Assembly: GCF_000716785.1 (NCBI RefSeq)
Contig: NZ_JNYY01000005.1
Location: 124,001 to 188,000 of the forward strand
Direction of reading: 5' to 3'
DNA length: 64,000 nucleotides
Source of the DNA: Amycolatopsis vancoresmycina
Lineage (GTDB): Bacteria > Actinomycetota > Actinomycetes > Mycobacteriales > Pseudonocardiaceae
The notes below the pieces were generated by a model that was not told where the DNA came from, did no database searches, and saw only the letters and a list, made by a program, of their open reading frames with translations. This document shows, piece after piece, positions 26,642-35,283 of the stretch (its first letter is position 1; each line of letters starts with the position of its first letter). Both the position numbers and the translations under genes were made by a program.

Positions 26642-27097
26642 TCAGCCGGCCATGCTGCCGTCGCCCGCTTTCGCGGCGCCGGAAGGCACCTTCGCGACCT
26701 GGGCGGCGGGCACCGTGAACTGCGTGCTGTACGTCTGGCCGCCGCACGTCACCGTCAGCGGGTACACCCCCGCCGCGGTGCCGGGCTTCAGTTCGACGTC
26801 GGCGCTGATGTTGGCGTCCGTGCCCATGAACGGGCCGGGGGTGTAGTTGCTGAAGGTCAGCACCGGCGAGGCGAACTTCGGCGAGGCGCCGTCGCACTTG
26901 GCCAGGGCGACGTTCGGCGCGTCGCGGACGTACTTGTCCACCAGCGTCTGGTTGATCGCGGTGTTGACGTTGAGCTGGACTTTGCCGGTGGCGGGGCTCG
27001 GGGCGGCCGCGGTGCTGGTGTTCTGCGCCATCGCCGGTCCCGCCAGCGCCGTCGCCCCGAACACCGCTGCCGCAACGAAAAACACCGTCTTGCGCAC
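26642..27097 (-). CDS. Small secreted protein, paralogue of the sortase-linked protein
   Basis: A 151-aa protein; start GTG 27097 is favoured by GAAGGG six bases upstream. Signal peptide MRKTVFFVAAAVFGATALAG, probably cleaved after AMA. The mature part has two cysteines (AKCDGAS and VTCGGQT) and a beta-rich domain ending FTVPAAQVAKVPSGA, matching the paralogue at 25876-26427. It lacks the C-terminal anchor and ends GDGSMAG. It is therefore probably released or loosely wall-associated. The function is unknown. Confidence 0.78.
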   Translation of the reverse strand: MRKTVFFVAAAVFGATALAGPAMAQNTSTAAAPSPATGKVQLNVNTAINQTLVDKYVRDAPNVALAKCDGASPKFASPVLTFSNYTPGPFMGTDANISADVELKPGTAAGVYPLTVTCGGQTYSTQFTVPAAQVAKVPSGAAKAGDGSMAG

Positions 27098-27169
27098 CTT
27101 CACACCCTTCGCGTCCTTCAGCCTTACACCCGACAAGACGCGACGGGGCGCAACGGGTTGCGTACGGAA

Positions 27170-28570
27170 TCAGTCGAGATCGTCGTGGCGCATGAGCTGG
27201 CGGCCGGCCTCGGTGATCGAGCCCGAGAGCGACGGGTACACCGAAAATGTCAGTGCCAGGTGGTCCACTGTGAGCTGGTTCTGGACGGCGAGCGCGATGG
27301 GAAGGATGAGTTCGCTCGCCGTCGGCGCCACGACGACACCACCGACGACCACGCCGGTGGCGGGGCGGCAGAACAGCTTCACGAAGCCTCGGCGGAGGCC
27401 CTCCATCTTCGCGCGCGCGTTGGTGGCCAGGGGCAGCATGATGGTGCGCGCGGGCACCTCGCCGGAGTCGATCGCCTGCTGGCTGATGCCGACGGTGGCG
27501 ATCTCCGGGTGGGTGAACACGTTGGCGGCGACGGTCTTGAGCTTGATCGGCGCGACGCCCTCGCCCAGCGCGTGCCACATCGCGATGCGGCCCTGCATGC
27601 TCGCCACCGAGGCCAGCATGAGCACGCCGGTGCAGTCGCCGGCGGCGTAGATCCCGGGAACGGAGGTGCGCGAAACGCGGTCGACGGTGATGAACCCGCC
27701 GGGGCCGGGCTCGATGCCGACCTTGTCGAGGCCGATGTCCTGGGTGTTGGGGACCGACCCGACGGTCATCAGCGCGTGGCTGGCTTCGATCACGCGGCCG
27801 TCGGCGAGGTGGATCTCGACGCCCTTTTCGGTGCGCACGACGCGGTCGGCGCGCGCCTGCTTCGCGACGGTCGTGCCGCGCTGCGAGAAGACCTCTTCGA
27901 GCACCGCGGCGGCGTCGGCGTCTTCGTGCGGGAGGACGCGATCGCGGCTGGAGACGACGGTGACCTTGACGCCCATCTCGGTGTAGGCGGACGCGAACTC
28001 GGCGCCGGTGACGCCCGAGCCGATCACGGCGAGGTGCTCGGGGAGCTCCTGGAGCTCGTAGAGCTGGCGCCAGTCGAGGATGCGCTCGCCGTCGGGCACC
28101 GCGCCGGGCAACACGCGCGGGGTGGCGCCGGTGGCGATGAGGACGACGTCGGCGGGCAGCTTCTCGGTGCCGTCCTTCGTCGTGACGGCGACCTTGTGCG
28201 TCGCGAGGCCGGGCTCTTCGTCGCAGAAGCGGGCTTCTCCGGCGATCACGCGGACGCCTTCGCGCTGGACGCGGGCGCGGATGTCGGCGGACTGGGCGAG
28301 GGCGAGGCCCTTCACCCGGCCGTGGACGGTCGGGAGGTCGATGCTGGTGTCGGCGAGGTCGGTGTTGATGCCGAGCTCGCCGAGGTCGTGCATCTTGGCC
28401 AGGGCGCCCGAGCTGGCGATGAACGTCTTCGAGGGGACGCAGTCGTAGAGGACGCAGGCGCCGCCGAGGCCGTCCCGTTCGACGATCGTGACGTCGGCTC
28501 CGTGCTGAGCCGCGACCAGCGCGGCCTCGTAGCCGGCCGGGCCACCGCCCATGATCACGATCCTGGTCAC
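27170..28570 (-). CDS. lpdA: LpdA-like NAD(P)H-quinone dehydrogenase (flavoprotein disulfide reductase family)
   Basis: A 466-aa FAD enzyme. GTG 28570 is preferred over the upstream ATG because the ATGAGGAGG there serves as its Shine-Dalgarno. FAD loop IVIMGGGPAGYEAAL, redox-type GGACVLYDCVPSK with two Cys spaced CX4C, NAD loop AVIGSGVTGAEFASAY and the second FAD site GIYAAGDCTG are present. The C-terminal region reads SVYPSLSGSITE where lipoamide dehydrogenases have HPTLSE, so the catalytic His is missing. This fits Mycobacterium LpdA (Rv3303c), which reduces quinones rather than dihydrolipoamide. It is probably cytoplasmic and protects against oxidative stress. Confidence 0.9.
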   Translation of the reverse strand: MTRIVIMGGGPAGYEAALVAAQHGADVTIVERDGLGGACVLYDCVPSKTFIASSGALAKMHDLGELGINTDLADTSIDLPTVHGRVKGLALAQSADIRARVQREGVRVIAGEARFCDEEPGLATHKVAVTTKDGTEKLPADVVLIATGATPRVLPGAVPDGERILDWRQLYELQELPEHLAVIGSGVTGAEFASAYTEMGVKVTVVSSRDRVLPHEDADAAAVLEEVFSQRGTTVAKQARADRVVRTEKGVEIHLADGRVIEASHALMTVGSVPNTQDIGLDKVGIEPGPGGFITVDRVSRTSVPGIYAAGDCTGVLMLASVASMQGRIAMWHALGEGVAPIKLKTVAANVFTHPEIATVGISQQAIDSGEVPARTIMLPLATNARAKMEGLRRGFVKLFCRPATGVVVGGVVVAPTASELILPIALAVQNQLTVDHLALTFSVYPSLSGSITEAGRQLMRHDDLD

Positions 28571-28697
28571 CTGGGTCCTCCTCATGGCTGTCCGTGCGGT
28601 GCTCTCACCGTACGCGGCGAAGGTGTCCGGACACTGAAGTGGGCGAACACGGCGAGTGCGGCCACTCGGGTGAGCGAGGTGTCGCTACGCTGTCGGC

Positions 28698-29150
28698 GTG
28701 CCGTTGTATGCCGCGTACGGATCGAACATGGAGCCCGCCCAGATGCTGGAGCGCGCGCCGCACTCTCCGATGGCCGGCACCGGCTGGCTGGAGGGCTGGC
28801 GCCTGACCTTCGGCGGCGAGGACCTGGGCTGGGAAGGTGCCCTGGCCACGATCGTCGAGGACCCGGGTTCCCGGGTGTTCGTCGTCCTCTACGACGTGAC
28901 CCCGCTGGACGAGGACGGCCTGGACCGCTGGGAAGGCGGCGAGCTGGGCATCCACTCGAAGATCCGCCTCCGCGTCCAGACGATGGACGGCTCGGTCCTC
29001 GCCTGGCTCTACGTCCTGGACGCCTACGAAGGCGGCCTCCCGTCCGCCCGCTACCTGGGCGTCCTGGCCGACGCCGCCGAGACAGCCGGCGCCCCCGCCG
29101 ACTACGTCGACGACCTCCGAACCCGCCCCTGCTCCGGCATAACCGGCTAA
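28698..29150 (+). CDS. Gamma-glutamylcyclotransferase-like protein
   Basis: A 150-aa protein with GTG start 28698. The N-terminal YAAYGSNMEPAQM is the YGSN substrate-binding loop of the GGCT fold. The usual catalytic Glu corresponds to the acidic stretch around GGELGIHSKIRL. Members release 5-oxoproline from gamma-glutamyl compounds, including glutathione-like thiols. Actinomycetes use mycothiol, so the natural substrate is uncertain. It is divergent from lpdA and ends at a 21-bp repeat array. Confidence 0.85.
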   Translation: MPLYAAYGSNMEPAQMLERAPHSPMAGTGWLEGWRLTFGGEDLGWEGALATIVEDPGSRVFVVLYDVTPLDEDGLDRWEGGELGIHSKIRLRVQTMDGSVLAWLYVLDAYEGGLPSARYLGVLADAAETAGAPADYVDDLRTRPCSGITG

Positions 29151-29153
29151 CCC

Positions 29154-29216
29154 GTGTCGTCGCTCTAATCACGCGTGTCGACCCTTCAATCACGCGCGTC
29201 GACCCCCTGATCACGC
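29154..29216. repeat. 21-bp repeat array 1 (three units)
   Basis: Three adjacent 21-bp units start at 29154, 29175 and 29196. Each ends ATCACGC, with GTGTCG or GCGTCG at its front. They lie between two convergent gene ends. The locus-specific part of the unit is GTCGAC. Confidence 0.75.
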
Positions 29217-30110
29217 AGCACGGCCGCATCTCCGGTCGAAGGCAGCGCGCAGCTCCGTCAGGAGGCGGCTCGATTCCCGCAGATCGGCCGCGACGGCTCG
29301 GATGGTGATCCACCCGCGGGCCGCCATTCGCTCGTCGCGTTCGAGGTCGTACTCGCGCCGCTCCTCGTGAGCCGCGAACCCGTCGTACTCAAGCGCGATC
29401 TGCCTGCTCGGCCACGCCATGTCGAACACGTACAGTTTGCGGCCATCGATGGTGGCGATCTGGTACTGGGGTTCAGGCACCGGAAAGCCGGCTTCGACGA
29501 CGATCAGCCGAAGCACGCTTTCAGGCGGGGATTCCGCCTTGCCGGTGGCGAGGTCGAGGAGCATCAGAGCCCTGTGGATACCTCGCCGGTCGCGGCGTTC
29601 GGAAAGCCGGTCACGCACGTTCTCACGGAGCTTCGCAGCGTGGTCCGGCGGTAGCCCTCGCATGGCTTCGTCGACCGCCGGAAAGGCTGCTCGCTTGTCC
29701 CCGTCGCACAGGAAGTCGGCCAGGGCCCGATCGAGCAGGAACGTCGTGAGCCCCTCGATTTCGATGACGTCCTGATCGCGGAAGCCGCCCTGGTGCACCA
29801 CCAGACCGGCACGAGACCGGATGCGTCGCGAGTAGGGCACCATCACGTGGATCTGCCGTTCGTCGGCCGCCGAAATGCCGTGCAGCGCAAGGGAAGTGAC
29901 ACCGGCCAGCGCAACGGGAGGACCAACCGCGAGCAGCGCAGCCGCCGCTCGAGTCGGGAGCTTCAGCAAGTCCGTGGAGTGCACGACGACACCTCGCCAC
30001 GGTTGTGAGAGCACCCCTCGGTCAAGTCCCTCGAGGACCTTGCGTCGTCCCAAAAGCCTGTCGGCCTCGGAGCGCGAAAGCACTCCATGTCGCCTTGCCC
30101 ACTCGTTCAC
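29211..30110 (-). CDS. AbiEi-like N-terminal / Vsr-like (DUF559-type) nuclease-domain protein
   Basis: A 299-aa protein with a GTG start at 30110. The N-terminal part (GVLSRSEADRLLGRRKVLEGLDRGVLSQPWRGVVV) resembles the winged-helix AbiEi-type domain of type IV toxin-antitoxin antitoxins. The C-terminal part has the PD-(D/E)XK-like order PESVLRLIVVEAG, YVFDMAWPSRQIALEYDG and a following EYDLERDERMAARGW, as in Vsr/DUF559 proteins. Such fused proteins are widespread in actinobacteria, often orphan, with unproven nuclease activity. Oppositely oriented 21-bp arrays lie on both sides (29154 and 30228). No AbiEii toxin lies beside it. Confidence 0.75.
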   Translation of the reverse strand: MNEWARRHGVLSRSEADRLLGRRKVLEGLDRGVLSQPWRGVVVHSTDLLKLPTRAAAALLAVGPPVALAGVTSLALHGISAADERQIHVMVPYSRRIRSRAGLVVHQGGFRDQDVIEIEGLTTFLLDRALADFLCDGDKRAAFPAVDEAMRGLPPDHAAKLRENVRDRLSERRDRRGIHRALMLLDLATGKAESPPESVLRLIVVEAGFPVPEPQYQIATIDGRKLYVFDMAWPSRQIALEYDGFAAHEERREYDLERDERMAARGWITIRAVAADLRESSRLLTELRAAFDRRCGRAA

Positions 30111-30164
30111 AAGATCGAGGATGAGGCCCTGACGGGCGATACTGAAAGGGCCTCATCCACAATC

Positions 30165-30191
30165 TGTGGATAACTCACTACCTGTGGATAA
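30165..30191 (-). promoter_or_regulatory. Pair of perfect DnaA boxes
   Basis: TGTGGATAA at 30165-30173 and 30183-30191 is the complement of the DnaA box TTATCCACA, twice in the same orientation and 18 bp apart. A degenerate relative (CATCCACAA) lies at 30154-30162. The site lies upstream of the nuclease-like gene; no replication genes are nearby. Confidence 0.6.
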
Positions 30192-30227
30192 CTTGTGTAC
30201 AACCGGCCGTGCGGGAACGGTCGACAC

Positions 30228-30269
30228 ACGTGATCAGAAGGTCGACACGCGTGATTGGAGGGACGACAC
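30228..30269. repeat. 21-bp repeat array 2 (two units)
   Basis: Units at 30228-30248 and 30249-30269 carry CGTGAT followed by a GAGG-like block and GTCGACAC or GACGACAC. They are oriented opposite to array 1 and share its GTCGAC locus-specific part. They lie at the 3' end of the amidohydrolase gene. Confidence 0.72.
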
Positions 30270-30272
30270 GGG

Positions 30273-31574
30273 TCAGGCCAGGGTGGTTAGGGCTGTGTGG
30301 ACCAGGGTTCGGACTCCGCAGAGGAGGGAACGCTCGTCGAGGATGAATGTGGGGCGGTGGATGTCGGATTGGGGGGCCGGGGGGCCGGACCAGACGCCGA
30401 GGCGGGCGAATGCTCCCTGGACGTGCTCCAGGTACCAGCCGAAGTCCTCGCCGCCGGATGACTGCTCCGTGGGAGCCACGGCGCCCTCGCCCAACGCGGC
30501 TTCGACGCCGGCGCGCATCAGGGCCGTCGAGTCCGGGTCGGAGACCACCGGGGGGACGCCGCGGCGGTAGTCCAGGTGGAAGCCGACGCCGGTGGGCGCC
30601 AGGAGCGACTCCACGGAGGAGGCGACCAGCGGCTCCAGGGCCGTCCAGACTTCGTGGTCCGCCGTCCGCAGGGTGCCGCGCAGGACGCCGTCCTGGGGGA
30701 CCGCGTTGGCCGCCTGGCCCGCGTGGACCGCTCCCCACACCAGGACCGTCCCGGAGCGAGGGTCGACGCGCCGCGAGAGCAGCGCCGGCAGGGATGTGAT
30801 CACCGTGCCCAGCGCGTGAACCAGGTCCGCCGTCAGGTGCGGGCGGGACGTGTGGCCGCCCGGGGACGTCAGGCGCAGCTCGATCAGGTCCGCCGCCGAC
30901 GTCAGCGCGCCGACGCGCATCCCGACCAACCCCACCTCGAGCCGCGGGTCGACGTGCAGGCCGTAGATCCGCTCGACGCCCTCCAGCGCGCCCGCCGCGA
31001 TCATGTCCAGCGCGCCGCCGGGCATGACCTCCTCGGCCGCCTGGAAGATCAGGCGGACCCGGCCCGGCAGCTCCGGTGCGCCGGCCAGCGCGCGGGCCGC
31101 GCCCAGCAGGATCGCCGTGTGGGCGTCGTGGCCGCACATGTGGGCCGCGCCCTCGGTCGTCGACGCGTACGGCAGGCCGGTCGACTCCGTCAGCGGCAGC
31201 GCGTCCATGTCCGCGCGCAGCGCCACGCACCGCTCACCACTGCCGATGTCGCAGACCACGCCCGTGCCGCCCGGCAGCACCCACGGCTTGAGCCCGACCG
31301 AACGCAGCAGCGTGACGACCAGTTCCGTGGTCGCGAACTCGTGCCGCGACAGCTCCGGGTGCGCGTGGATGTGCCGGCGCCAGGCCAGCACGTCGGTCGC
31401 GTTGGCGCGCAGCCAGTCGTCCAGCCAGAACGGGCCGCGGCCCGCACCAAGGTCCTCCACGGGAGCCATGCTTACGCCGGCTTCGGAAATCAGCGCCTCG
31501 GACCCCTCCATGGGGTTGATGATGCGCCCTCTGGGGTCGCCTGGAACGTCCGGTCGTGAGTCCAACACCGTCAC
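30273..31574 (-). CDS. M20-family amidohydrolase / carboxypeptidase
   Basis: A 433-aa metallohydrolase with GTG start 31574, preceded by GGAGG. Metal-binding motifs of the M20D (hippurate hydrolase/IAA-amino-acid hydrolase) group are present: RADMDALPL, AAHMCGHDAHTA, FQAAEEVMPGG and the late SGGEDFGWYLE. A dimerisation domain is inserted in the middle. It hydrolyses an N-acyl amino acid or similar amide in the cytoplasm. It is like AmiA1/AmiB1, which lie between lpdA and deoD in Mycobacterium, so its position is conserved. The true substrate is unknown. Confidence 0.9.
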   Translation of the reverse strand: MTVLDSRPDVPGDPRGRIINPMEGSEALISEAGVSMAPVEDLGAGRGPFWLDDWLRANATDVLAWRRHIHAHPELSRHEFATTELVVTLLRSVGLKPWVLPGGTGVVCDIGSGERCVALRADMDALPLTESTGLPYASTTEGAAHMCGHDAHTAILLGAARALAGAPELPGRVRLIFQAAEEVMPGGALDMIAAGALEGVERIYGLHVDPRLEVGLVGMRVGALTSAADLIELRLTSPGGHTSRPHLTADLVHALGTVITSLPALLSRRVDPRSGTVLVWGAVHAGQAANAVPQDGVLRGTLRTADHEVWTALEPLVASSVESLLAPTGVGFHLDYRRGVPPVVSDPDSTALMRAGVEAALGEGAVAPTEQSSGGEDFGWYLEHVQGAFARLGVWSGPPAPQSDIHRPTFILDERSLLCGVRTLVHTALTTLA

Positions 31575-31701
31575 GCCGCACCTCCTCCCGCAACACGGGT
31601 AACCCGCGCAGCGGCTGGGGTCACGCGTCGTGCCGATCGATCTGTCGTACGCATTTGCAGACGATCGTGCACCATGCAGGCGGCAAGCCGCGCCTCGAAA
31701 A

Positions 31702-31720
31702 CGGCCGTCCTAGACGGCCG
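31702..31720 (-). terminator. Hairpin terminator
   Basis: CGGCCGTC (31702-31709) pairs with GACGGCCG (31713-31720) around a 3-nt loop, downstream of the small membrane protein gene. The rest of the 31575-31771 gap shows no gene. Confidence 0.65.
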
Positions 31721-31771
31721 GTACCGGATCTGCGTTGAACGGTGTGCACCACTTCGGCAAAGCCGAAAACC

Positions 31772-32077
31772 TCAGGACCCCTTGGCCCGCTTCGAACGGA
31801 TCTTGCGCCCCCAGATCACGATGCCGAGCAGGACGACCGCGATCAGGCCCGCGATCAGCTTGTTCCTGGTCTTTTCGGTGTTCGCCTTGTCCGTCTGGGC
31901 CGGGTCCAGCACCGGGCCCGGATTGACCGTGGTCTGCGCCGGGACCAGCACCGGAGCGGCGTGCGCCGCCGACATCGTCACGGCCACCGGGCGCACCGGC
32001 GCGGCATAGGCGGGCGACGCGGCGAACAGCACCGCCCCGAGCAGCCCGACCAGGACCAGACCCCGCAGTTTCGCCAT
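31772..32077 (-). CDS. Small exported, C-terminally membrane-anchored protein
   Basis: A 101-aa protein from ATG 32077. A signal peptide (MAKLRGLVLVGLLGAVLFAA...AYA-A) is followed by a short Val/Pro/Ala extracellular part of about 45 residues, a single transmembrane helix (LIAGLIAVVLLGIVIWG) and a basic cytoplasmic tail, RKIRSKRAKGS. No domain is recognised. The type I topology would place its short ectodomain in the wall zone. It lies downstream of meaB in the same direction, with a terminator after it. Confidence 0.75.
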   Translation of the reverse strand: MAKLRGLVLVGLLGAVLFAASPAYAAPVRPVAVTMSAAHAAPVLVPAQTTVNPGPVLDPAQTDKANTEKTRNKLIAGLIAVVLLGIVIWGRKIRSKRAKGS

Positions 32078-32127
32078 GTCATCCTTTCGCCACGACCAGG
32101 CATTCTGCCCGCGGATCCCGGCGGCCG

Positions 32128-33111
32128 TCAGCCACCGAACGCGTCGAGGATCCGCTGTGCACCGAGGGTAGCCGTCAGTTCACCGTCGCGCACCGCCCGT
32201 TCGACGTCGGGAACGACCGTTCGCACGTCCGGATGCACCGCCAGGCGACCGAGCAGTTGCTCGCGCACCATCGCCCACGTCCAGTCGACCTGCTGCTGCC
32301 GCCGCCGCGCGTCGAGCTCGCCGGACGCCGTCAGCGTGTCGCGGTGCTGCTCGATCGCGCCCCAGACCTCGTCCAGGCGCAGGTTGTGCAGTCCGCTGCA
32401 GGTCAGCACCGGCGGCGTCCACGACGCTTCGGGCCCGTAGATCATCCGCAGCGCGCCGGCCAGCTCCCGCGCCGCCCGCTTCGCGTCCCGCTCGTGGTCG
32501 CCGTCGGCCTTGTTGACGGCGATGACGTCGGCGAGCTCCAGCACGCCCTTCTTGATGCCCTGGAGCTGGTCGCCGGTGCGGGCCAGGGTCAGGAACAGGA
32601 AGCAGTCGACCATGTTCGCGACGGTCACTTCGGACTGTCCGACGCCGACCGTCTCGACCAGCACGACGTCGTAGCCCGCCGCCTCCATCAGCACGATCGT
32701 CTCGCGGGTGGCCCGCGCGACCCCGCCCAGCGTCCCGGACGTCGGCGACGGCCGGATGAACGCCCGTTCGTCGACCGCCAGCCGCGCCATCCGGGTCTTG
32801 TCGCCGAGGATCGACCCGCCCGTGCGCGTCGACGACGGGTCGACCGCCAGCACGGCGACGCGGTGCCCGGCCGCGGTCAGGTCGGTGCCCAGCTGGTCGA
32901 TGAATGTCGACTTGCCGACACCGGGGACGCCGGTGATGCCGACGCGCTGGGCGCCGCCGGCGCGCGGCAGCAGCTCGACGAGCAGTTCCTGGGCCAGCGC
33001 CCGGTGGTCCGCCCGCTGCGACTCGACCAGGGTGATCGCCTTCGACAGCGTCCCGCGGTCACCGTCCAGGACGCCCTTGGCGTAGGCGGTGACGTCGATC
33101 TTGCGCGGCAA
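32128..33111 (-). CDS. meaB: Methylmalonyl-CoA mutase-associated GTPase MeaB
   Basis: A 327-aa G3E-family GTPase with a TTG start at 33111, 3 bp after the mutB stop; AGGAG lies upstream. P-loop GITGVPGVGKSTFI, the Mg/switch region VDPSSTRTGGSILGDKTRM, Walker B-type VLVETVGVGQSE and base-recognition VNKADG match MeaB/ArgK. MeaB gates adenosylcobalamin loading and protects methylmalonyl-CoA mutase from inactivation. The mutA-mutB-meaB order supports this. Confidence 0.95.
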   Translation of the reverse strand: MPRKIDVTAYAKGVLDGDRGTLSKAITLVESQRADHRALAQELLVELLPRAGGAQRVGITGVPGVGKSTFIDQLGTDLTAAGHRVAVLAVDPSSTRTGGSILGDKTRMARLAVDERAFIRPSPTSGTLGGVARATRETIVLMEAAGYDVVLVETVGVGQSEVTVANMVDCFLFLTLARTGDQLQGIKKGVLELADVIAVNKADGDHERDAKRAARELAGALRMIYGPEASWTPPVLTCSGLHNLRLDEVWGAIEQHRDTLTASGELDARRRQQQVDWTWAMVREQLLGRLAVHPDVRTVVPDVERAVRDGELTATLGAQRILDAFGG

Positions 33112-33114
33112 CGG

Positions 33115-35283
33115 TCAGGACTCCTGCGACGTCAGCTGGCCGAGCAGGTCGATGGCCGCGTCGGCGAGCACCGTGCCGGGCCCGAAGATCGCCGCCGCCC
33201 CGGCCTCGCGCAGCGCCGGGTAGTCCTGCGGCGGGATGACGCCGCCGACGACCACCATGATGTCCTCGCGGCCCAGCTCGGCGAGCTCGTGGCGCAGCGC
33301 GGGCACCAGCGACAGGTGCCCGGCGGCCAGCGAGGAGACGCCGACGACGTGCACGTCCGCCTCGATCGCCTGCCGCGCGACCTCGGCCGGGGTGGAGAAC
33401 AGCGGGCCGACGTCGACGTCGAAGCCGAGGTCGGCGAAGCCGGTGGCGATCACCTTCTGGCCGCGGTCGTGGCCGTCCTGGCCCATCTTCGCGACGAGGA
33501 TCCGGGGACGGCGGCCCTCTTCCGCGGCGAACTCCTCGACCAGCTGACGGGCCTTCTCGACGTTCTGCGTCTTCCCCACCTCCTCGCGGTACACCCCCGA
33601 GATGGTCCGGATCTGGCCGGAGTGCCGTCCCCAGATCTTCTCGAGCGCGTCGGAGATCTCGCCGACCGTGGCCTTCGCGCGGGCCGCGTCGATGGCCAGC
33701 TCCAGGAGGTTGCCCCCGTTGCCGGCGCCCTCGGTGAGCCGCCGCAACGCGTCTTCGGTCGCCGAAGCGTCCCGTTCGGACCGCAGCCGCCGCAGCTTCT
33801 CCAACTGCTGGGCGCGGACGCCGGCGTTGTCGACCTTGAGGACTTCGATGTCTTCGTCGCCGGTGACCTGGTACTTGTTGACGCCGATCACCGGCTGCCG
33901 CCCGGAGTCGATGCGCGCCTGGGTGCGCGCGGCGGCCTCTTCGATGCGCAGCTTGGGAATACCGGCGTCGATCGCGCGAGCCATCCCGCCGGCCTGCTCG
34001 ACCTCGCTGATGTGGCTCCACGCCTTGCGCGCGAGGTCGAAGGTCAGCTTCTCGACGAAAGCAGACCCGCCCCAGGGGTCGATCACGCGGGTGGTGCCGG
34101 ACTCCTGCTGCAGCAGCAGCTGCGTGTTGCGGGCGATCCGCGCGGAGAAGTCGGTCGGCAGCGCGAGGGCCTCGTCGAGGGCGTTCGTGTGCAGCGACTG
34201 CGTGTGGCCCTGGGTCGCGGCCATCGCCTCGACGCAGGTGCGGACGACGTTGTTGTAGACGTCCTGCGCGGTCAGCGACCAGCCCGACGTCTGGGAGTGC
34301 GTACGCAGCGAAAGCGACTTCGACGACGAAGGGTTGAAGCCCTTCACGAGCTTCGCCCACAGGAGACGCGCCGCGCGCAGCTTCGCGACCTCCATGAAGA
34401 AGTTCATCCCGATGGCCCAGAAGAACGACAGCCGCGGCGCGAACTTGTCGACGCTCAGCCCGGCGTCGACACCCGATCGGATGTACTCGACGCCGTCCGC
34501 GAGCGTGTACGCCAGCTCGAGGTCGGCCGTCGCCCCGGCTTCCTGCATGTGGTAGCCGGAGATGGAGATCGAGTTGTACTTCGGCATGTGCTGCGAAGTG
34601 AACGAGAAGATGTCGGAGATGATCCGCATCGACGGCTGCGGCGGGTAGATGTAGGTGTTGCGGACCATGAACTCCTTGAGGATGTCGTTCTGGATGGTCC
34701 CCGCGAGCTGCTCCGGCTTCACCCCCTGCTCCTCCGCCGCGACGACGTACAGCGCGAGCACCGGCAGCACCGCGCCGTTCATCGTCATCGACACCGACAT
34801 CTTGTCCAGCGGGATGCCGTCGAACAGCTGCCGCATGTCGTAGATCGAGTCGATCGCCACGCCCGCCATGCCGACGTCGCCGGACACGCGCGGGTGGTCG
34901 GAGTCGTAGCCGCGGTGGGTGGCCAGGTCGAAGGCGACCGAAAGCCCTTTCTGGCCGGCGGCGAGGTTGCGCCGGTAGAAGGCGTTGGACTCTTCGGCGG
35001 TGGAGAACCCGGCGTACTGGCGGATGGTCCACGGCTGGTTGACGTACATCGTCGGGTACGGCCCGCGCAGGAAGGGCGCGATGCCGGGGTACGTGCCGAG
35101 GAAGTCCACATCGGACAGATCGGCGGCGGTGTAGACCGGCTTGACGCCGATGCCCTCGGGCGTCTCCCAGGCCAGGGCGTCCGGGCCCTTGCCGGTGGCG
35201 TCCTCCACCGCGCGCGCCCACGCGTCGCGGTCACCCGGCGACGGCGTGCCGAGGTCGAGACCGGCGAAGTTCGGGATGCTCAT
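33115..35283 (-). CDS. mutB: Methylmalonyl-CoA mutase large (catalytic) subunit
   Basis: A 722-aa enzyme. ATG 35283 overlaps the mutA stop by 4 nt and gives the standard N-terminus [12 protein letters not shown]. The TIM-barrel contains [31 protein letters not shown] and the conserved [27 protein letters not shown]. The C-terminal cobalamin domain has DGHDRG at 603-608, where His605 is the lower axial cobalt ligand. It isomerises (R)-methylmalonyl-CoA and succinyl-CoA with adenosylcobalamin, in a heterodimer with MutA. In actinomycetes this supplies or drains methylmalonyl-CoA for polyketides and propionate. Confidence 0.97.
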   Translation of the reverse strand: MSIPNFAGLDLGTPSPGDRDAWARAVEDATGKGPDALAWETPEGIGVKPVYTAADLSDVDFLGTYPGIAPFLRGPYPTMYVNQPWTIRQYAGFSTAEESNAFYRRNLAAGQKGLSVAFDLATHRGYDSDHPRVSGDVGMAGVAIDSIYDMRQLFDGIPLDKMSVSMTMNGAVLPVLALYVVAAEEQGVKPEQLAGTIQNDILKEFMVRNTYIYPPQPSMRIISDIFSFTSQHMPKYNSISISGYHMQEAGATADLELAYTLADGVEYIRSGVDAGLSVDKFAPRLSFFWAIGMNFFMEVAKLRAARLLWAKLVKGFNPSSSKSLSLRTHSQTSGWSLTAQDVYNNVVRTCVEAMAATQGHTQSLHTNALDEALALPTDFSARIARNTQLLLQQESGTTRVIDPWGGSAFVEKLTFDLARKAWSHISEVEQAGGMARAIDAGIPKLRIEEAAARTQARIDSGRQPVIGVNKYQVTGDEDIEVLKVDNAGVRAQQLEKLRRLRSERDASATEDALRRLTEGAGNGGNLLELAIDAARAKATVGEISDALEKIWGRHSGQIRTISGVYREEVGKTQNVEKARQLVEEFAAEEGRRPRILVAKMGQDGHDRGQKVIATGFADLGFDVDVGPLFSTPAEVARQAIEADVHVVGVSSLAAGHLSLVPALRHELAELGREDIMVVVGGVIPPQDYPALREAGAAAIFGPGTVLADAAIDLLGQLTSQES

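Noticed and set aside
29211..30110. A complete type IV toxin-antitoxin pair
   Set aside because: The AbiEi-like part is present but no AbiEii nucleotidyltransferase gene lies on either side.
30154..30191. A chromosomal origin of replication
   Set aside because: Only two or three boxes, no dnaA, dnaN or gyrB nearby, and no AT-rich unwinding region.
29154..30269. A transposon carrying the nuclease-like gene
   Set aside because: There is no transposase and no target duplication, and the flanking repeats belong to a family also found away from this gene.
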